Numbered from the stretch's first letter, positions 1 to 8,912 are shown. The stretch is 64,000 nucleotides of DNA from Desulfomarina profundi (GCF_019703855.1 NZ_AP024086.1:248001-312000), one strand, 5' to 3'. Numbers and translations: made by a program. The notes: generated by a model from the sequence alone, not told the origin.

Positions 1-1560
1 CTGTAAACTTTTTTGTGTGGCTATGGTGTTTACTTTACCCCTGTCAGGTTTTGCAAAAGATGCTTTGACGGAATGATTTTTCGGATCAAGAAAGGAGTCC
101 GAGCGCATCAGCATATCCGGGCCGACGAGGTAGGTTTCTCCCGAAGTTCCCATTCCATCCCTCTGCTGCATGATTCCGTTGATGGCGTCCAGGGAAAGTT
201 GCAGGGCTATGATAACTTCTATTTTGCCGTTACTGGAAATAAACGGTTGGGCGATAAAAGCCGCTGGTTCATTGTTGCTTGGTGAGTAGGGTGTAAAGTC
301 TGCGATACCAAACGATTTTCTTTTGATAACTGAACGAACCAGCCTGCCAAGGTTGGATGAAGCATATTTCCCGTTTAAAAAATTGGTCTGAAAATCTGCC
401 TCCTTTGCTGCAGTGTAAAAGCAGAAACCATCGGGGTTGATAAGGAAAAGATCGTGATATCCATAGGATTTGACATATTTTGCGAAATATTCCCCTCCGT
501 CGCTATTAACCGGACTGAAGGCTTCAGCCAGATCAATTTCAGAAACAATGGCCCACCGTACCCCTGCAAGATCAAGAGGTGCCGCGGCGGAGAGTACCGG
601 ATTGCCATTATAATCCTTTATCACTCCTGTTTTGTCTTCACCGGCAAGTGCCCAATGTACTGCCTCTGTATCAACTTTTCCTTTGACAGGATTGGCAAAA
701 GATGATTTAACCGAGTGGTTCTCGGGATCAAGGAAGGAATTCGAACGCATGAGCAGGTCACTGCCGACCAGGTATGTTTCGCCTGTTTTGCCGAGGCCGG
801 TTCGTTCGTCCATGATGGACTGCAGTTTATCCATGGAGAGCTGGAGGGCAACCACGCCTGTCCGTTTTCCCTTGAAGAGAATAGGAGCTGCGATAAATGC
901 GGCTGGCTCATTATTGCTGGGGGCGTAGGGGGCAAAATCGACCAAGACTGTTTTTCCCTTGATGGCCCCATGAAAAGCCCGGGCAAGTCCACTGTCTTTA
1001 TAGGGACCGGAAATCAGGTTGGTTTGGTAATCGGCTTCCTTTGCCTGTGTATGAACAACAGTACCCTTCGGATTGATGACAAAGAAATCGTAATAACCGG
1101 TTGCCTGAATAAATGTATCAATAATTGATGCAAACCGTTTATATTCGGGCGTTATTTCACCAGTCGCAAGATAGTTTTCATACTGGGCCATTCCTTTGGT
1201 GCAGATGGATCGGCTTTGCTGGGCAGCGATATCTGTCTGCCACTGGCGGGCCAGTTCAATGACAGCTTTCTTCTTGTTTTTCTGGATGGCATTGAGTTGT
1301 TCAAATGCGTGTTCCCTGAGAGTTCTCACGGTTTCCAGGAGAACTTTCATATCTCCTTTTCGATCTTTGAATAAATTTTCGATCTGTTTCTTTTTAATTT
1401 CTCTGACGCTTATCAATTGTTCGAATGTCGCTGTTTTAAGAGCTTTACTAGCTTCATTATAAGAAATGAGACCACTGAGGGTCAGGGGTAGAATGCCAAT
1501 AAAGAGAAAGGACAGGACAAGTTTGACTCCAGTTGGTTTGAAAAATCTCAGTAGTTTCAT
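1..1560 (-). CDS. Chemoreceptor-like sensor with two tandem Cache-type modules (3' end cut off by the window)
   Basis: An open frame of 520 codons runs from an ATG at 1560 to the window edge with no stop. A ribosome site AAGGAG lies just upstream. A hydrophobic stretch at about residues 10-32 suggests one N-terminal membrane anchor, followed by a charged helical segment. Two homologous modules of about 213 residues follow; each carries KEADxQTN, PSNNEPAAFIA and GETYLVG motifs (about residues 170-275 and 385-490). They look like extracytoplasmic Cache-like ligand-binding domains. The signalling part (HAMP plus methyl-accepting, kinase or GGDEF domain) lies outside the window, so a methyl-accepting chemotaxis protein is likely but not proven. 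Confidence 0.8.
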   Translation of the reverse strand, partial: MKLLRFFKPTGVKLVLSFLFIGILPLTLSGLISYNEASKALKTATFEQLISVREIKKKQIENLFKDRKGDMKVLLETVRTLREHAFEQLNAIQKNKKKAVIELARQWQTDIAAQQSRSICTKGMAQYENYLATGEITPEYKRFASIIDTFIQATGYYDFFVINPKGTVVHTQAKEADYQTNLISGPYKDSGLARAFHGAIKGKTVLVDFAPYAPSNNEPAAFIAAPILFKGKRTGVVALQLSMDKLQSIMDERTGLGKTGETYLVGSDLLMRSNSFLDPENHSVKSSFANPVKGKVDTEAVHWALAGEDKTGVIKDYNGNPVLSAAAPLDLAGVRWAIVSEIDLAEAFSPVNSDGGEYFAKYVKSYGYHDLFLINPDGFCFYTAAKEADFQTNFLNGKYASSNLGRLVRSVIKRKSFGIADFTPYSPSNNEPAAFIAQPFISSNGKIEVIIALQLSLDAINGIMQQRDGMGTSGETYLVGPDMLMRSDSFLDPKNHSVKASFAKPDRGKVNTIATQKSLQ

Positions 1561-1756
1561 TGTTTCTCCTTTGAGTTTTTCTTATTTTTGGATTTGTGTG
1601 AAGGTATAGATGGGAGTGTAGTTTTCAGTATGAATTGTCATTGTTTTGAGTATATGTTTTGGAAAAAAGAAAAACAAATAAAATTACATTTTTTAGGTGT
1701 TTGTCTTATGTTAGAAAGTGGGGAAATTTTTTTTCTGAAAATCGGTATTTTCGCCA

Positions 1757-1785
1757 TTGTTGCTGATGCTGCTTTGTGGTATAAT
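1757..1785 (+). promoter_or_regulatory. Sigma70-type promoter
   Basis: TTGTTG at 1757-1762 is followed after 17 bases by a perfect TATAAT at 1780-1785. Transcription would start near 1791 and run into the gap before the membrane-protein gene at 2061. Confidence 0.55.
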
Positions 1786-1790
1786 GTGTA

Positions 1791-1962
1791 ACATGTTTTT
1801 ATTATGACAATAATTATTATTTTTAGCGATGCATTATGGGCCTCTCTCTGGGAGGGCTTCAGAGAATTATTGTTCGGGTAGTGACTAATAGCAGCTTTGT
1901 TTGTGTCAGGAAAAGAGCATGGTTCTCAAAAAATCTTTGACTTGGGTCAAAGATTTTTTTTT
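1791..1962 (+). ncRNA. Candidate small RNA or leader, about 170 nt
   Basis: A good sigma70 promoter ends at 1785 and a strong intrinsic terminator lies at 1928-1962, with no convincing reading frame between them. A further hairpin (GCCTCTC paired with GGGAGGGC, one bulge) is at about 1840-1857. This layout suits a free-standing small RNA of about 170 nt or an attenuated leader for the gene at 2061. The sequence was not recognised as any known RNA family. Its length is close to that of 6S RNA, but the long closed 6S helix was not found. Confidence 0.35.
1928..1962 (+). terminator. Rho-independent terminator
   Basis: A perfect 14-bp stem (AAAAAATCTTTGAC with GTCAAAGATTTTTT, loop TTGG) is followed by more T residues. 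It is A/T-flanked on both sides, so it may also stop transcription from the other strand. Confidence 0.75.
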
Positions 1963-2060
1963 GCATATTGAGTATGAAGAAATACAGAAATGTCACGGTC
2001 TCAGGTGATAGAAAAAAAACCTGTGCTTATTCAAGAATAAATTAAAACTGGTAGTTAGTT

Positions 2061-2405
2061 ATGATTATAGTTTTTCTGTTGCCCGCAATTCTCAGTTTTG
2101 TTCTGATGGCGGCGCATTGTTTCAGGATGGGATCCCCGGTGTTGATTCTCATCGCATTGATCATCCCCCTTTTTCTTTTTGTCAGGAAAAAATGGGCGGC
2201 CAGGATCCTGCAGATTTACCTCCTGATTACTGCTGTTGAATGGCTACGCACTCTTTTTAATTTAATGGAAATATACAAGAGAGAAGGAATGGATTGGAGC
2301 AGGCTGGCAGTAATTCTTGGGCTGGTGACTGCTTTTACATTCTTTTCTATTCTGCCGTTTTTCAGTTCCCGTTTGAAAAAGTATTATTCATTTGGGAACG
2401 GCTGA
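2061..2405 (+). CDS. Small conserved four-helix membrane protein, function unknown
   Basis: A 114-residue, very hydrophobic protein with about four membrane segments (residues 2-20, 26-42, 48-65, 84-102) and a basic RKKWAAR loop after helix 2. It resembles unnamed small inner-membrane proteins common in Proteobacteria; no catalytic motif is visible. No strong ribosome site precedes the ATG. It lies downstream of the candidate small RNA and terminator, so it may depend on read-through or its own promoter. Confidence 0.6.
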   Translation: MIIVFLLPAILSFVLMAAHCFRMGSPVLILIALIIPLFLFVRKKWAARILQIYLLITAVEWLRTLFNLMEIYKREGMDWSRLAVILGLVTAFTFFSILPFFSSRLKKYYSFGNG

Positions 2406-2562
2406 GTAACCCACATAAGGGGAATCGGGTCATTGACAAAATGTGCCTGAATAATTCTTTGTGCAAAAATTGTTGGCTTTTCAGGAGAACATGGTATTAA
2501 GGGGGAGAGTCTCTAGAGGGTTGGGAGGAGAGTGAAAAGTCGTTTATTGAGAAGAGGGGGAT

Positions 2563-3252
2563 ATGTTTTTAAATGCCAAAAAGTACGGGATGATTCCCTA
2601 TGTGATCCCTTTTGTTCTTTATCTTCTTTTCAGTCAGGTTGCAGCACGGTATCATGACTTATACCCTTGGTTGTATATTGCTACAGCTGTAATGGTCAGC
2701 GGTGCTACCATTTATCTTTTAAGTGGGAGGTATATCTACAGGGCCCACAAGGATCTCATGCCTGGGATTCTTTTCGGGATTGTCGGTATTGTTCTGTGGA
2801 TAGTTCTCAGCAGAACACATTTCACCGAAACAGTTGTCTCCAGTCTTCCGGTATGGTTGAGGCCGGAACCCCGGCAGGGTTTCAATCCCTTTGAGTCCAT
2901 TTCTTCGCCATTGCTGTTATGGGCTTTTCTTCTTGTCCGTTCCCTGAGTCTTGTTCTTCTTGTACCTGTTGTGGAAGAACTCTTCTGGAGAGGTTTTTTG
3001 CTGAGATGGGTTATTTCCGCAAACTGGGAAGAGCAACCACTCGGTATTTTTACCCTGCGCTCTTTCCTGTGGGTTGTTCTTCTTTTTACCCTGGCTCATC
3101 CGGAGTGGCTAGCCGCCGCAGTCTATTGTGCTCTGATGAACATTCTTCTCTATTGGAAAAAGGATTTATGGCTGTGCATTGTTGCACACAGTACCAGTAA
3201 TCTGCTTCTTGTCATGTATATATTGATGACGGGATCCTGGGAACTGTGGTAA
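2563..3252 (+). CDS. CPBP (CAAX-protease-like) intramembrane metalloprotease, exosortase-associated type
   Basis: A 229-residue polytopic membrane protein. The three CPBP/Rce1-type motifs are present: EELFWRG (residues 138-144), a His in AHPEW (about 179) and AHSTSN (His about 209), which would bind the catalytic metal. Length and motifs fit the CAAX prenyl protease-related family that occurs in genomes with exosortase/PEP-CTERM sorting. The PEP-CTERM protein at 42211-43032 supports this link. No exosortase gene is in the window and the substrate is unknown. The start follows GAAGAGGGGGAT, a reasonable ribosome site. Confidence 0.8.
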   Translation: MFLNAKKYGMIPYVIPFVLYLLFSQVAARYHDLYPWLYIATAVMVSGATIYLLSGRYIYRAHKDLMPGILFGIVGIVLWIVLSRTHFTETVVSSLPVWLRPEPRQGFNPFESISSPLLLWAFLLVRSLSLVLLVPVVEELFWRGFLLRWVISANWEEQPLGIFTLRSFLWVVLLFTLAHPEWLAAAVYCALMNILLYWKKDLWLCIVAHSTSNLLLVMYILMTGSWELW

Positions 3253-3352
3253 ACTGATCTTCCGCTGTTTCCTGTCTGTGAATAGAGTGTCCCGATGGTA
3301 TTTCTCTGTACTTTTTATTCCATTTACTGGTATAAAGCGGACTTAATTTTTG

Positions 3353-3387
3353 GTAAGTGATCAGGGGCGGCACCCCTGATCACTTAC
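3353..3387. repeat. Perfect 15-bp hairpin, REP-like family with a copy at 36417
   Basis: GTAAGTGATCAGGGG and its exact inverse are separated by five bases, with no T-run on either side. The arm and the following bases (ATGAAAACA.. GTTAC.. CCTGTG) resemble the element after typA at 36417-36575, so this looks like a dispersed palindromic repeat rather than a plain terminator. Confidence 0.6.
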
Positions 3388-3506
3388 AGTGGTAAGGTAA
3401 ATGAAAACACATAGTTACTCCTGTGGCCAATTATAAATTTTGTTTTCAACGTACTTGTAAAATTCATGGTTTCCCGTCTTAGGGAGAGAAAAATCGGTCG
3501 AATGTC

Positions 3507-5009
3507 ATGCACACTCAGAAAAAAGATCACCTGCCGCAGTTACAGAATGATCCCGGCGGTAAAGGGCGTTTATTAATTTTTATTGTTGCCTATAATGCTG
3601 AAAATACGATTGAAAATGTTCTGAAGCGTATCCCTGTCAGCTTGTCTGATCGCTATGATATTGAAGTTCTGATCATTGATGATTCGTCCCAGGATAATAC
3701 TTTTGAAAAGAGTGAGCTGGCTAAAAGGGCCGGTCTGGTTCCCTTTAAACTTACTGTACTCTACAACCCGAAAAACCAGGGATATGGCGGAAATCAGAAA
3801 ATCGGTTTTCACTATGCCATGGAAAATGGTTTTGACTGGGTCGCACTCGTGCATGGGGACGGGCAGTATGCGCCGGAATGCCTGCCGGAACTGGTGGAGG
3901 TTCTGGCAACAAAAAAGGCGGAAGTTGTGTTTGGATCAAGAATGCTTGAAAAACGGGCTGCACTCAAAGGAGGAATGCCCTTTTATAAATATGTGGGAAA
4001 CAAAATTCTTACAACCTATCAAAATTTCATGCTTGGATCTGATCTCAGTGAATTTCACAGTGGTTACAGATTGTACAGTATTGAAGCATTGAAAACTATT
4101 CCCTTTAGTCTGAACAGTAATGATTTTCATTTTGATACGGAAATCATTATCCAGTTGATTTTTGCCAGGCAGAGGATCATGGAACTGCCGATTCCCACCT
4201 TTTACGGGGATGAAATATGTCATGTCAACGGAATTAAATATGCCTGGGATGTTGTAAAGGCAACTTTCCTGGCAAAGGTACAGCCTTTTCATATTTTTTA
4301 TGATCCAAAGTTTGACTGTAAACCTGCAGAAGAACAGCAGGCAGCAGATGCTGCAGCAGAAGAGATGCACCTTGAGGCAATTCTCTCAAAAGAGATACCG
4401 GATCGTTCAAATATAATGCTTGTAGGCAATATTCCTGATAAATTAAAGGAGCATTTGCGGGAGTGTGGTCATTTTGTGAATGTCAAAAGTGCCCGATTTT
4501 TTCTGGATCATATGACAAGTGAGCACAGTCTTGACTATATTTTTCTTCTTGATGATTCCGTATCCCGGAATCCGGAAGAGATGGTGGCGAAATTGCGGGA
4601 GGTATGCATGTATTCACCGGATTTGAAAATATGCGTGACCATAGCCAATATCGGTTTTTTTCTGACCAGGCTGCTACTGCTTTTCGGACGGTTTTCTTAT
4701 ACCAGAAGAGGAATTATCAATTTCAACAGTTTTCACTTTTTCACCCTGCGTTCGGCCAGGAAAATCTTTGTTCAGAATGGATTTGCAATTCAGGACATTC
4801 TTGGCCTTCCTGTACCCTACAGGGCGATATTTTCGTCAAATGGTCTGGCTGATTTCTTCATGTCGGTGCACAGGGGGCTGATACGAATAAGGAAGTCTCT
4901 GTTCAGTTTTCAGTTTGTCTTTTTTGTGACCCCACCCCCTTCACTCCAGCATCTTCTGGCTTCCGCCATGGAAATTTCCGGAGAAAAGTCGAGAAAGATA
5001 GACGAATGA
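3507..5009 (+). CDS. Family 2 glycosyltransferase fused to a methyltransferase-like C-terminal domain
   Basis: 500 residues. Residues 20-265 are a GT-A glycosyltransferase of the DPM1/GtrB type: VAYNAENTI (28-36), DDSSQDNT (58-65) and HGDGQY (116-121) for nucleotide-sugar and metal binding. There is a Gln/Ala-rich linker at about 275-290. The last 200 residues look like a degenerate class I methyltransferase: a FNSFHFFT..SARKIF..NGF pattern matches the C-terminal half of SAM methyltransferases, but no clear glycine-rich SAM loop is seen. It probably acts in cell-surface glycan or lipid-carrier synthesis. It ends one base before the convergent gene at 5010. Confidence 0.75.
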   Translation: MHTQKKDHLPQLQNDPGGKGRLLIFIVAYNAENTIENVLKRIPVSLSDRYDIEVLIIDDSSQDNTFEKSELAKRAGLVPFKLTVLYNPKNQGYGGNQKIGFHYAMENGFDWVALVHGDGQYAPECLPELVEVLATKKAEVVFGSRMLEKRAALKGGMPFYKYVGNKILTTYQNFMLGSDLSEFHSGYRLYSIEALKTIPFSLNSNDFHFDTEIIIQLIFARQRIMELPIPTFYGDEICHVNGIKYAWDVVKATFLAKVQPFHIFYDPKFDCKPAEEQQAADAAAEEMHLEAILSKEIPDRSNIMLVGNIPDKLKEHLRECGHFVNVKSARFFLDHMTSEHSLDYIFLLDDSVSRNPEEMVAKLREVCMYSPDLKICVTIANIGFFLTRLLLLFGRFSYTRRGIINFNSFHFFTLRSARKIFVQNGFAIQDILGLPVPYRAIFSSNGLADFFMSVHRGLIRIRKSLFSFQFVFFVTPPPSLQHLLASAMEISGEKSRKIDE

Positions 5010-6362
5010 TTATTCCCTGGAGGGAATAAATATTTTATTTATACGTTTTGAGCCTTTTGATCTGTCGCCCACCACGGCCACCGGTTTAAAGGCTTTTTTT
5101 ATGCCATCAGTGATAATGACAATATATTGATGCCTGTCTGACAGCCCGGTTGACTCGGCCTTTTTTACAGCTTTGAGAAAAGCAGGGATGGATTTCATGA
5201 TGGGAGTACGATATTTTTCCTGATGCTCAATATTGTCCAGAAGAATAAACGCGAAGACAGACAGCATGAAGAGAGAACCGATCTGCATTTCATTATTGCT
5301 GAATTTTCTCAGGATGTGATCCGCCGAATAAAGGATGAAAACCAGGTAGAAAAACTGGGCTATCACTATATGGCAGGGGTAGATTGTCTGGTAAAGCAGG
5401 TATTTTTTACTGAGAAAAAGGGGGGCAAATGAAGAAATAATAATAACGAAAAGAAGGGCTGTGGTTTTCAGGTAGAGTTTTTCCTTTCTGAGGATGAAGA
5501 AGAGGGGTAGAAAAATCACAAGAAGAAGAACTATCTTTTCAGTATTGACACTGTCCTTCATTTCCATGAAGAAAACTTTTGTAATCAGGGTCTGGAACCA
5601 GAGGGTAAGGATTTCTGTATTGAACAGGTTGCCGAGCATAATGGTGCTTTTTTCAACCGACAGAGCGTAACTGACTGTCACCGCGATAATACCCAGGTTT
5701 GTCCATGTTCTTCCCTTGAAAAAAAAGAGAGAGGTCAGGCAGAAGGGTACGGTCAATACGGAATAGGGACCTGACCAGATAAGGAGTGCCAACAGGACAA
5801 AGAAAAACAGATTAACTATAAAGGGCAGTTTCCATCGCCATAGAAGTAGGACAAGAAGGAGCAGGACCACCATATACATCTGAAATGTCAGTGTGATGTA
5901 GTAGTAAATATGGTTCAGTCCGGAGAGGCCCAGAAGCAGAGGGGCGATCAGGAGGACAAACCTGTTCTGGAGAAGCCCGGAAAAGGATACCGCGGCCACG
6001 GTGATCACGCAGAGCATGATGGCCATTGACTGATAAATACGCGGTTGGAGAAGAATATCGGCCCTGGCCGCCAGGAAGGCAATAAAATTATTGTAGATAT
6101 TGTAGTATCCGTTGGGATGCTGAAAAATGGAACCGAGGGGTTGGTGCCCGCCATAAAAAAGATTGAAATAATGGGTGGCATCCTCCACATAGAGTCCGGG
6201 TGCTGAAAAATTATCCCATGATCGGACCAGCATGATAAGGATGTATGCCGCAAGACCTGCAAAAATATAGAATTTTTTCCCGGAAAAAAAACTGTTCAGG
6301 TTTCGATGATATTCTTCCCGCCAGGAAAGAAGAGTAGATAAATTTGATTGTGAAGTGCCCAT
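5010..6362 (-). CDS. Polytopic membrane protein, GT-C glycosyltransferase-like
   Basis: 450 residues with about ten predicted membrane helices, starting at about residue 32. The first periplasmic loop carries VEDATHYFNL, an acidic pair placed as in GT-C glycosyltransferases that use polyprenyl-phosphate sugars. The C-terminal 70 residues are soluble. Similarity was judged by topology and this loop only, so the family call is an inference. It is convergent with the GT2 gene, whose stop abuts this stop at 5009/5010, which suggests both serve envelope glycan assembly. No clear ribosome site precedes the ATG. Confidence 0.55.
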   Translation of the reverse strand: MGTSQSNLSTLLSWREEYHRNLNSFFSGKKFYIFAGLAAYILIMLVRSWDNFSAPGLYVEDATHYFNLFYGGHQPLGSIFQHPNGYYNIYNNFIAFLAARADILLQPRIYQSMAIMLCVITVAAVSFSGLLQNRFVLLIAPLLLGLSGLNHIYYYITLTFQMYMVVLLLLVLLLWRWKLPFIVNLFFFVLLALLIWSGPYSVLTVPFCLTSLFFFKGRTWTNLGIIAVTVSYALSVEKSTIMLGNLFNTEILTLWFQTLITKVFFMEMKDSVNTEKIVLLLVIFLPLFFILRKEKLYLKTTALLFVIIISSFAPLFLSKKYLLYQTIYPCHIVIAQFFYLVFILYSADHILRKFSNNEMQIGSLFMLSVFAFILLDNIEHQEKYRTPIMKSIPAFLKAVKKAESTGLSDRHQYIVIITDGIKKAFKPVAVVGDRSKGSKRINKIFIPSRE

Positions 6363-6420
6363 TGAAGTTGAATGGTTGTTATGGATTAACAGCGTTCCCA
6401 GGTTTTCGAGTCTGTGAATA

Positions 6421-7092
6421 TTAATACGGAGTTGCGGCCAGAAAACGTTTTATGTCTTTGTACATTTTATCCGCCTGTTCTGTCGAAACAGTCAAGGTGG
6501 AATCCTGGCTTATCCTGTCGCACAGTTCCAGCCAGGAAAGGAGTTTTTTGTTTTGCGTGCGGTCAAAAAGTTTTTTCTTATACCCATCGCTCGTGAGTTG
6601 GAGTGGTTTTTTAAGGGCAGGTGTACTTTGCTGCCTGTTCATAATATTAATTCCGTTTGCCAGACAGAGATTTCGTAAGTGTTTTTCAAGAACGGCAGCC
6701 AGCAGGATGATTGCGGCTGCCGGAGCGTTTTTTTCGATATAAGTCCTGGCAATATCCATGAATTCTTCCAATATTTCCGAGGTAATATTCCCTCTGGTTG
6801 TTTCCAGCCAGTTACCTTGCAGTTCCCTGGCGGCAGAAGTAAGAATGGAGATACCCCGTTTTGTTCGACTGCTGCCAGGAATGGTCACTTCCGATTTAAA
6901 ACAGGTGTAGTGCTGGCTGGTATCACCAAAGATCCGGCTGAGAAGTGAAAGCCCGGATATTCTGAAGTCATGGAATTTCTGCTCATCCACAAAGGTCTGC
7001 TTTTGGAAGCCCTGGGTTTCTGTGGCCAGAACTTTGTTTCCCATTTCGATTATGTCCTGAAGTTTTTCAGTCAGGTTGTCTATGTTTTTCAT
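6421..7092 (-). CDS. Hypothetical protein, mostly helical, possible HEPN-like C-terminal helix pair
   Basis: A 223-residue soluble protein, not recognised. The N-terminal 40 residues are helical. A segment at about 140-160 (AAIILLAAVLEKHLRNLC) resembles the amphipathic helix found in HEPN/DUF4145-like proteins, but the RxxxxH active motif is not evident. It has its own transcription unit on the minus strand, downstream of a gap of about 190 bases. Function cannot be assigned. Confidence 0.55.
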   Translation of the reverse strand: MKNIDNLTEKLQDIIEMGNKVLATETQGFQKQTFVDEQKFHDFRISGLSLLSRIFGDTSQHYTCFKSEVTIPGSSRTKRGISILTSAARELQGNWLETTRGNITSEILEEFMDIARTYIEKNAPAAAIILLAAVLEKHLRNLCLANGINIMNRQQSTPALKKPLQLTSDGYKKKLFDRTQNKKLLSWLELCDRISQDSTLTVSTEQADKMYKDIKRFLAATPY

Positions 7093-7282
7093 TAGTCTGT
7101 TGTTTTCATGTATATTCGTTTGATCTCTGTGCTATACAAAAAAAAAATTATCCTTAGAATATCAACTCTATGCCTGCAGTAAATTATTATTTGTATGGCA
7201 AGATGTCATAAAGCAGTCCTTCATATACTCTGTTCTTCCATTTTTTTCATCAGTCATATGTCAAGAAAAAAATATGGTCAAT

Positions 7283-7564
7283 TTATGAAACACGGTCAGG
7301 TTTTTCTGAATCGGCACAGTCACTCTTGTCGTCTTCTTTTTCATCAAAATCATAAAGGCGGACAGCCCCGTAAAGAAGAAAAACCATGGCCGTTACAGGT
7401 GCGGCTTTTGGAGCCAATGCCAGAATATTATTGAGAAAAGTGCTGGAGGTATGGAGTTGAGGTGCTAGGTATTTCAGACCGTAGTAAAACAGGACAGCGA
7501 GAAGAATACTGACCCACCATGGGATCCGGTGGAGCACGGGGGGCGAAGATGTTTCGGGTTTCAC
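7283..7564 (-). CDS. Small two-helix membrane protein coupled to the HEAT-repeat gene
   Basis: 93 residues: hydrophobic segments at about 16-33 and 52-68, and a very acidic, hydrophilic tail (DFDEKEDDKSDCADSE). Its ATG overlaps the stop of the HEAT-repeat gene by four bases (ATGA), so the two are translationally coupled. No known family was recognised; it may anchor the HEAT-repeat partner at the membrane. Confidence 0.6.
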   Translation of the reverse strand: MKPETSSPPVLHRIPWWVSILLAVLFYYGLKYLAPQLHTSSTFLNNILALAPKAAPVTAMVFLLYGAVRLYDFDEKEDDKSDCADSEKPDRVS

Positions 7565-7965
7565 GCGTGCTCCTCAAGAATTATGGTTACCATTTCCCTG
7601 ACCTGGGGATTTTTATCAGTCTCTAGGAGGCGGATATGGGCGATGGCTTCTTTGGTGCCGATCATACCGAGCAGAGATACTGCTTCCCCTCTCAGGAGAG
7701 GTTCAGGGTTTTCAAGAACCTGAACCAGTGACGGTATGGCCAGTACTGTTTTTTCCGGCTGGAGTTTCACAAGTTCCTCAAAAAGGACTGAGAGGCCAAG
7801 GCGAACGCTGAAGCGATCATCCTGCAACAGATCCCCGGTCCACGTATAGTAAGACGGCTCGCGGCGGAACATGGCAATGATATTGTCTACGTGACCCTGA
7901 TCGAGAAAATCGGCGATTACTCTTTTCAGCTCCTGATCGCTTACTGTTGATTTTGTGTTTTCCAT
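7561..7965 (-). CDS. HEAT-repeat protein
   Basis: 134 residues built of short paired helices. The region 75-130 reads as two HEAT/PBS-type repeats (IPSLVQVLENPEPLLRGEAV, then a KEAIAHIRLLE.. DKNPQVRE pattern), typical of protein-protein interaction scaffolds. No enzymatic motif is present. The start ATG at 7965 lies 22 bases from the end of the MITE-like element at 7987, so that insertion sits in its promoter region. Confidence 0.7.
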   Translation of the reverse strand: MENTKSTVSDQELKRVIADFLDQGHVDNIIAMFRREPSYYTWTGDLLQDDRFSVRLGLSVLFEELVKLQPEKTVLAIPSLVQVLENPEPLLRGEAVSLLGMIGTKEAIAHIRLLETDKNPQVREMVTIILEEHA

Positions 7966-7986
7966 TGAAGTGCGAGTTTAATTTAT

Positions 7987-8233
7987 ACCTAAATCCTGCA
8001 ATTGGCAAGTTTTCGGAGATGCGAGGCATCAAGGGCGCAGACGTATTAACATACTTCAAGCACTTGATAACGAAGCAGATTCGATAAAATTGCCAATCCC
8101 CCAGGGCAAGGGAATAAAGAAAAAACAATCTCACTCTGATAGTGAGTAGTATAGCCCCTACTGCGATACAGATAACTATCTGTTTATACAGTATAAATAT
8201 TTTTTCTTTATTCCCGAAGTGCAGGATTTAGGT
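7987..8233. mobile_element. MITE-like element, copy 1 (247 bp)
   Basis: Bounded by a perfect 14-bp terminal inverted repeat (ACCTAAATCCTGCA at 7987-8000, its inverse at 8220-8233). Inside are two side-by-side hairpins: ATTGGCAA 8001-8008 with 8090-8097, and a 16-bp arm at 8110-8125 with 8200-8215. A short flanking duplication (TAT) is possible. A second copy lies inverted at 55700-55945 and differs at only two positions by eye. It has no transposase gene, so it would have to be moved in trans. Small ORFs across it are not genes. Confidence 0.85.
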
Positions 8234-8336
8234 TATATGTGATAAGATAATACACGTTAAAGTGCTCCTGTTTGGGCCGAAAGGCAAGAAAAATCCAGAT
8301 TGACCTGAAGAAAACGAGTGGCAAAAGGGGGAGAGT

Positions 8337-8912
8337 GTGAAAAGACAGTTCCGTTGCTTGATTCCGTTACTGCCTCTGCTGGCAGTAATTTTGCTGGGTG
8401 GTTGTGGGAAAACAGTCCATCGTACCCATGTGACATCCAGGCCGTCCGGAGCCCTGTTGTTTCTCAATGACCGGATTGTCGGAGAAACACCATGTGATGT
8501 TGTAGTGCAGCAGCGAAAGGGCGACTATAATATTTATGCTTTCAAGGCCGTAAAAGAGGATTATAAACCGGCCAGGAAGGCATTCAAGGAACAGCTTTAT
8601 TACCAGACTGTGGACGATGTTGTTCCTGAAGCGGTTCATTTTGACCTGGAAAAGAGAAAAATTTACAAAATTCACATGACTTCCGTACCCTCCGGGGCCG
8701 TAGTTCTGTTAAATGGCGAGGTTATTGGTGAGACTCCTTTTACGGCTATAATCAAGGAAAGAATAGGCTCTTGCAGAACGTTTGAATTTGTCGCGACAAA
8801 GGATGGCTATCTCCAGGTGAAAAAAGAGTTAAAGGAATTTGCTCCCCAGAAAAACGGCGCCGTTTTTGAATTTCCTGAAACCATGCATTTTGACCTGGTA
8901 AAACAGCGTTAA
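8337..8912 (+). CDS. Lipoprotein with two PEGA-like repeats
   Basis: 191 residues, GTG start preceded by a purine-rich AAAGGGGGAGA. A lipoprotein signal peptide ends at a lipobox LGGC with Cys at residue 23. Two homologous units of about 75 residues follow, each with a TSxPSGAxxxLN..xxGETP core (about 32-55 and 115-138). That is the PEGA motif of surface-exposed beta domains. It is probably anchored in the outer membrane or periplasmic leaflet; its partner is unknown. It is convergent with the ABC exporter operon. Confidence 0.8.
   Translation: MKRQFRCLIPLLPLLAVILLGGCGKTVHRTHVTSRPSGALLFLNDRIVGETPCDVVVQQRKGDYNIYAFKAVKEDYKPARKAFKEQLYYQTVDDVVPEAVHFDLEKRKIYKIHMTSVPSGAVVLLNGEVIGETPFTAIIKERIGSCRTFEFVATKDGYLQVKKELKEFAPQKNGAVFEFPETMHFDLVKQR

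Noticed and set aside
1791-1962. Identification of the noncoding unit as 6S RNA
   Set aside because: Length fits, but the long imperfect helix closing both ends with a central bubble could not be drawn.
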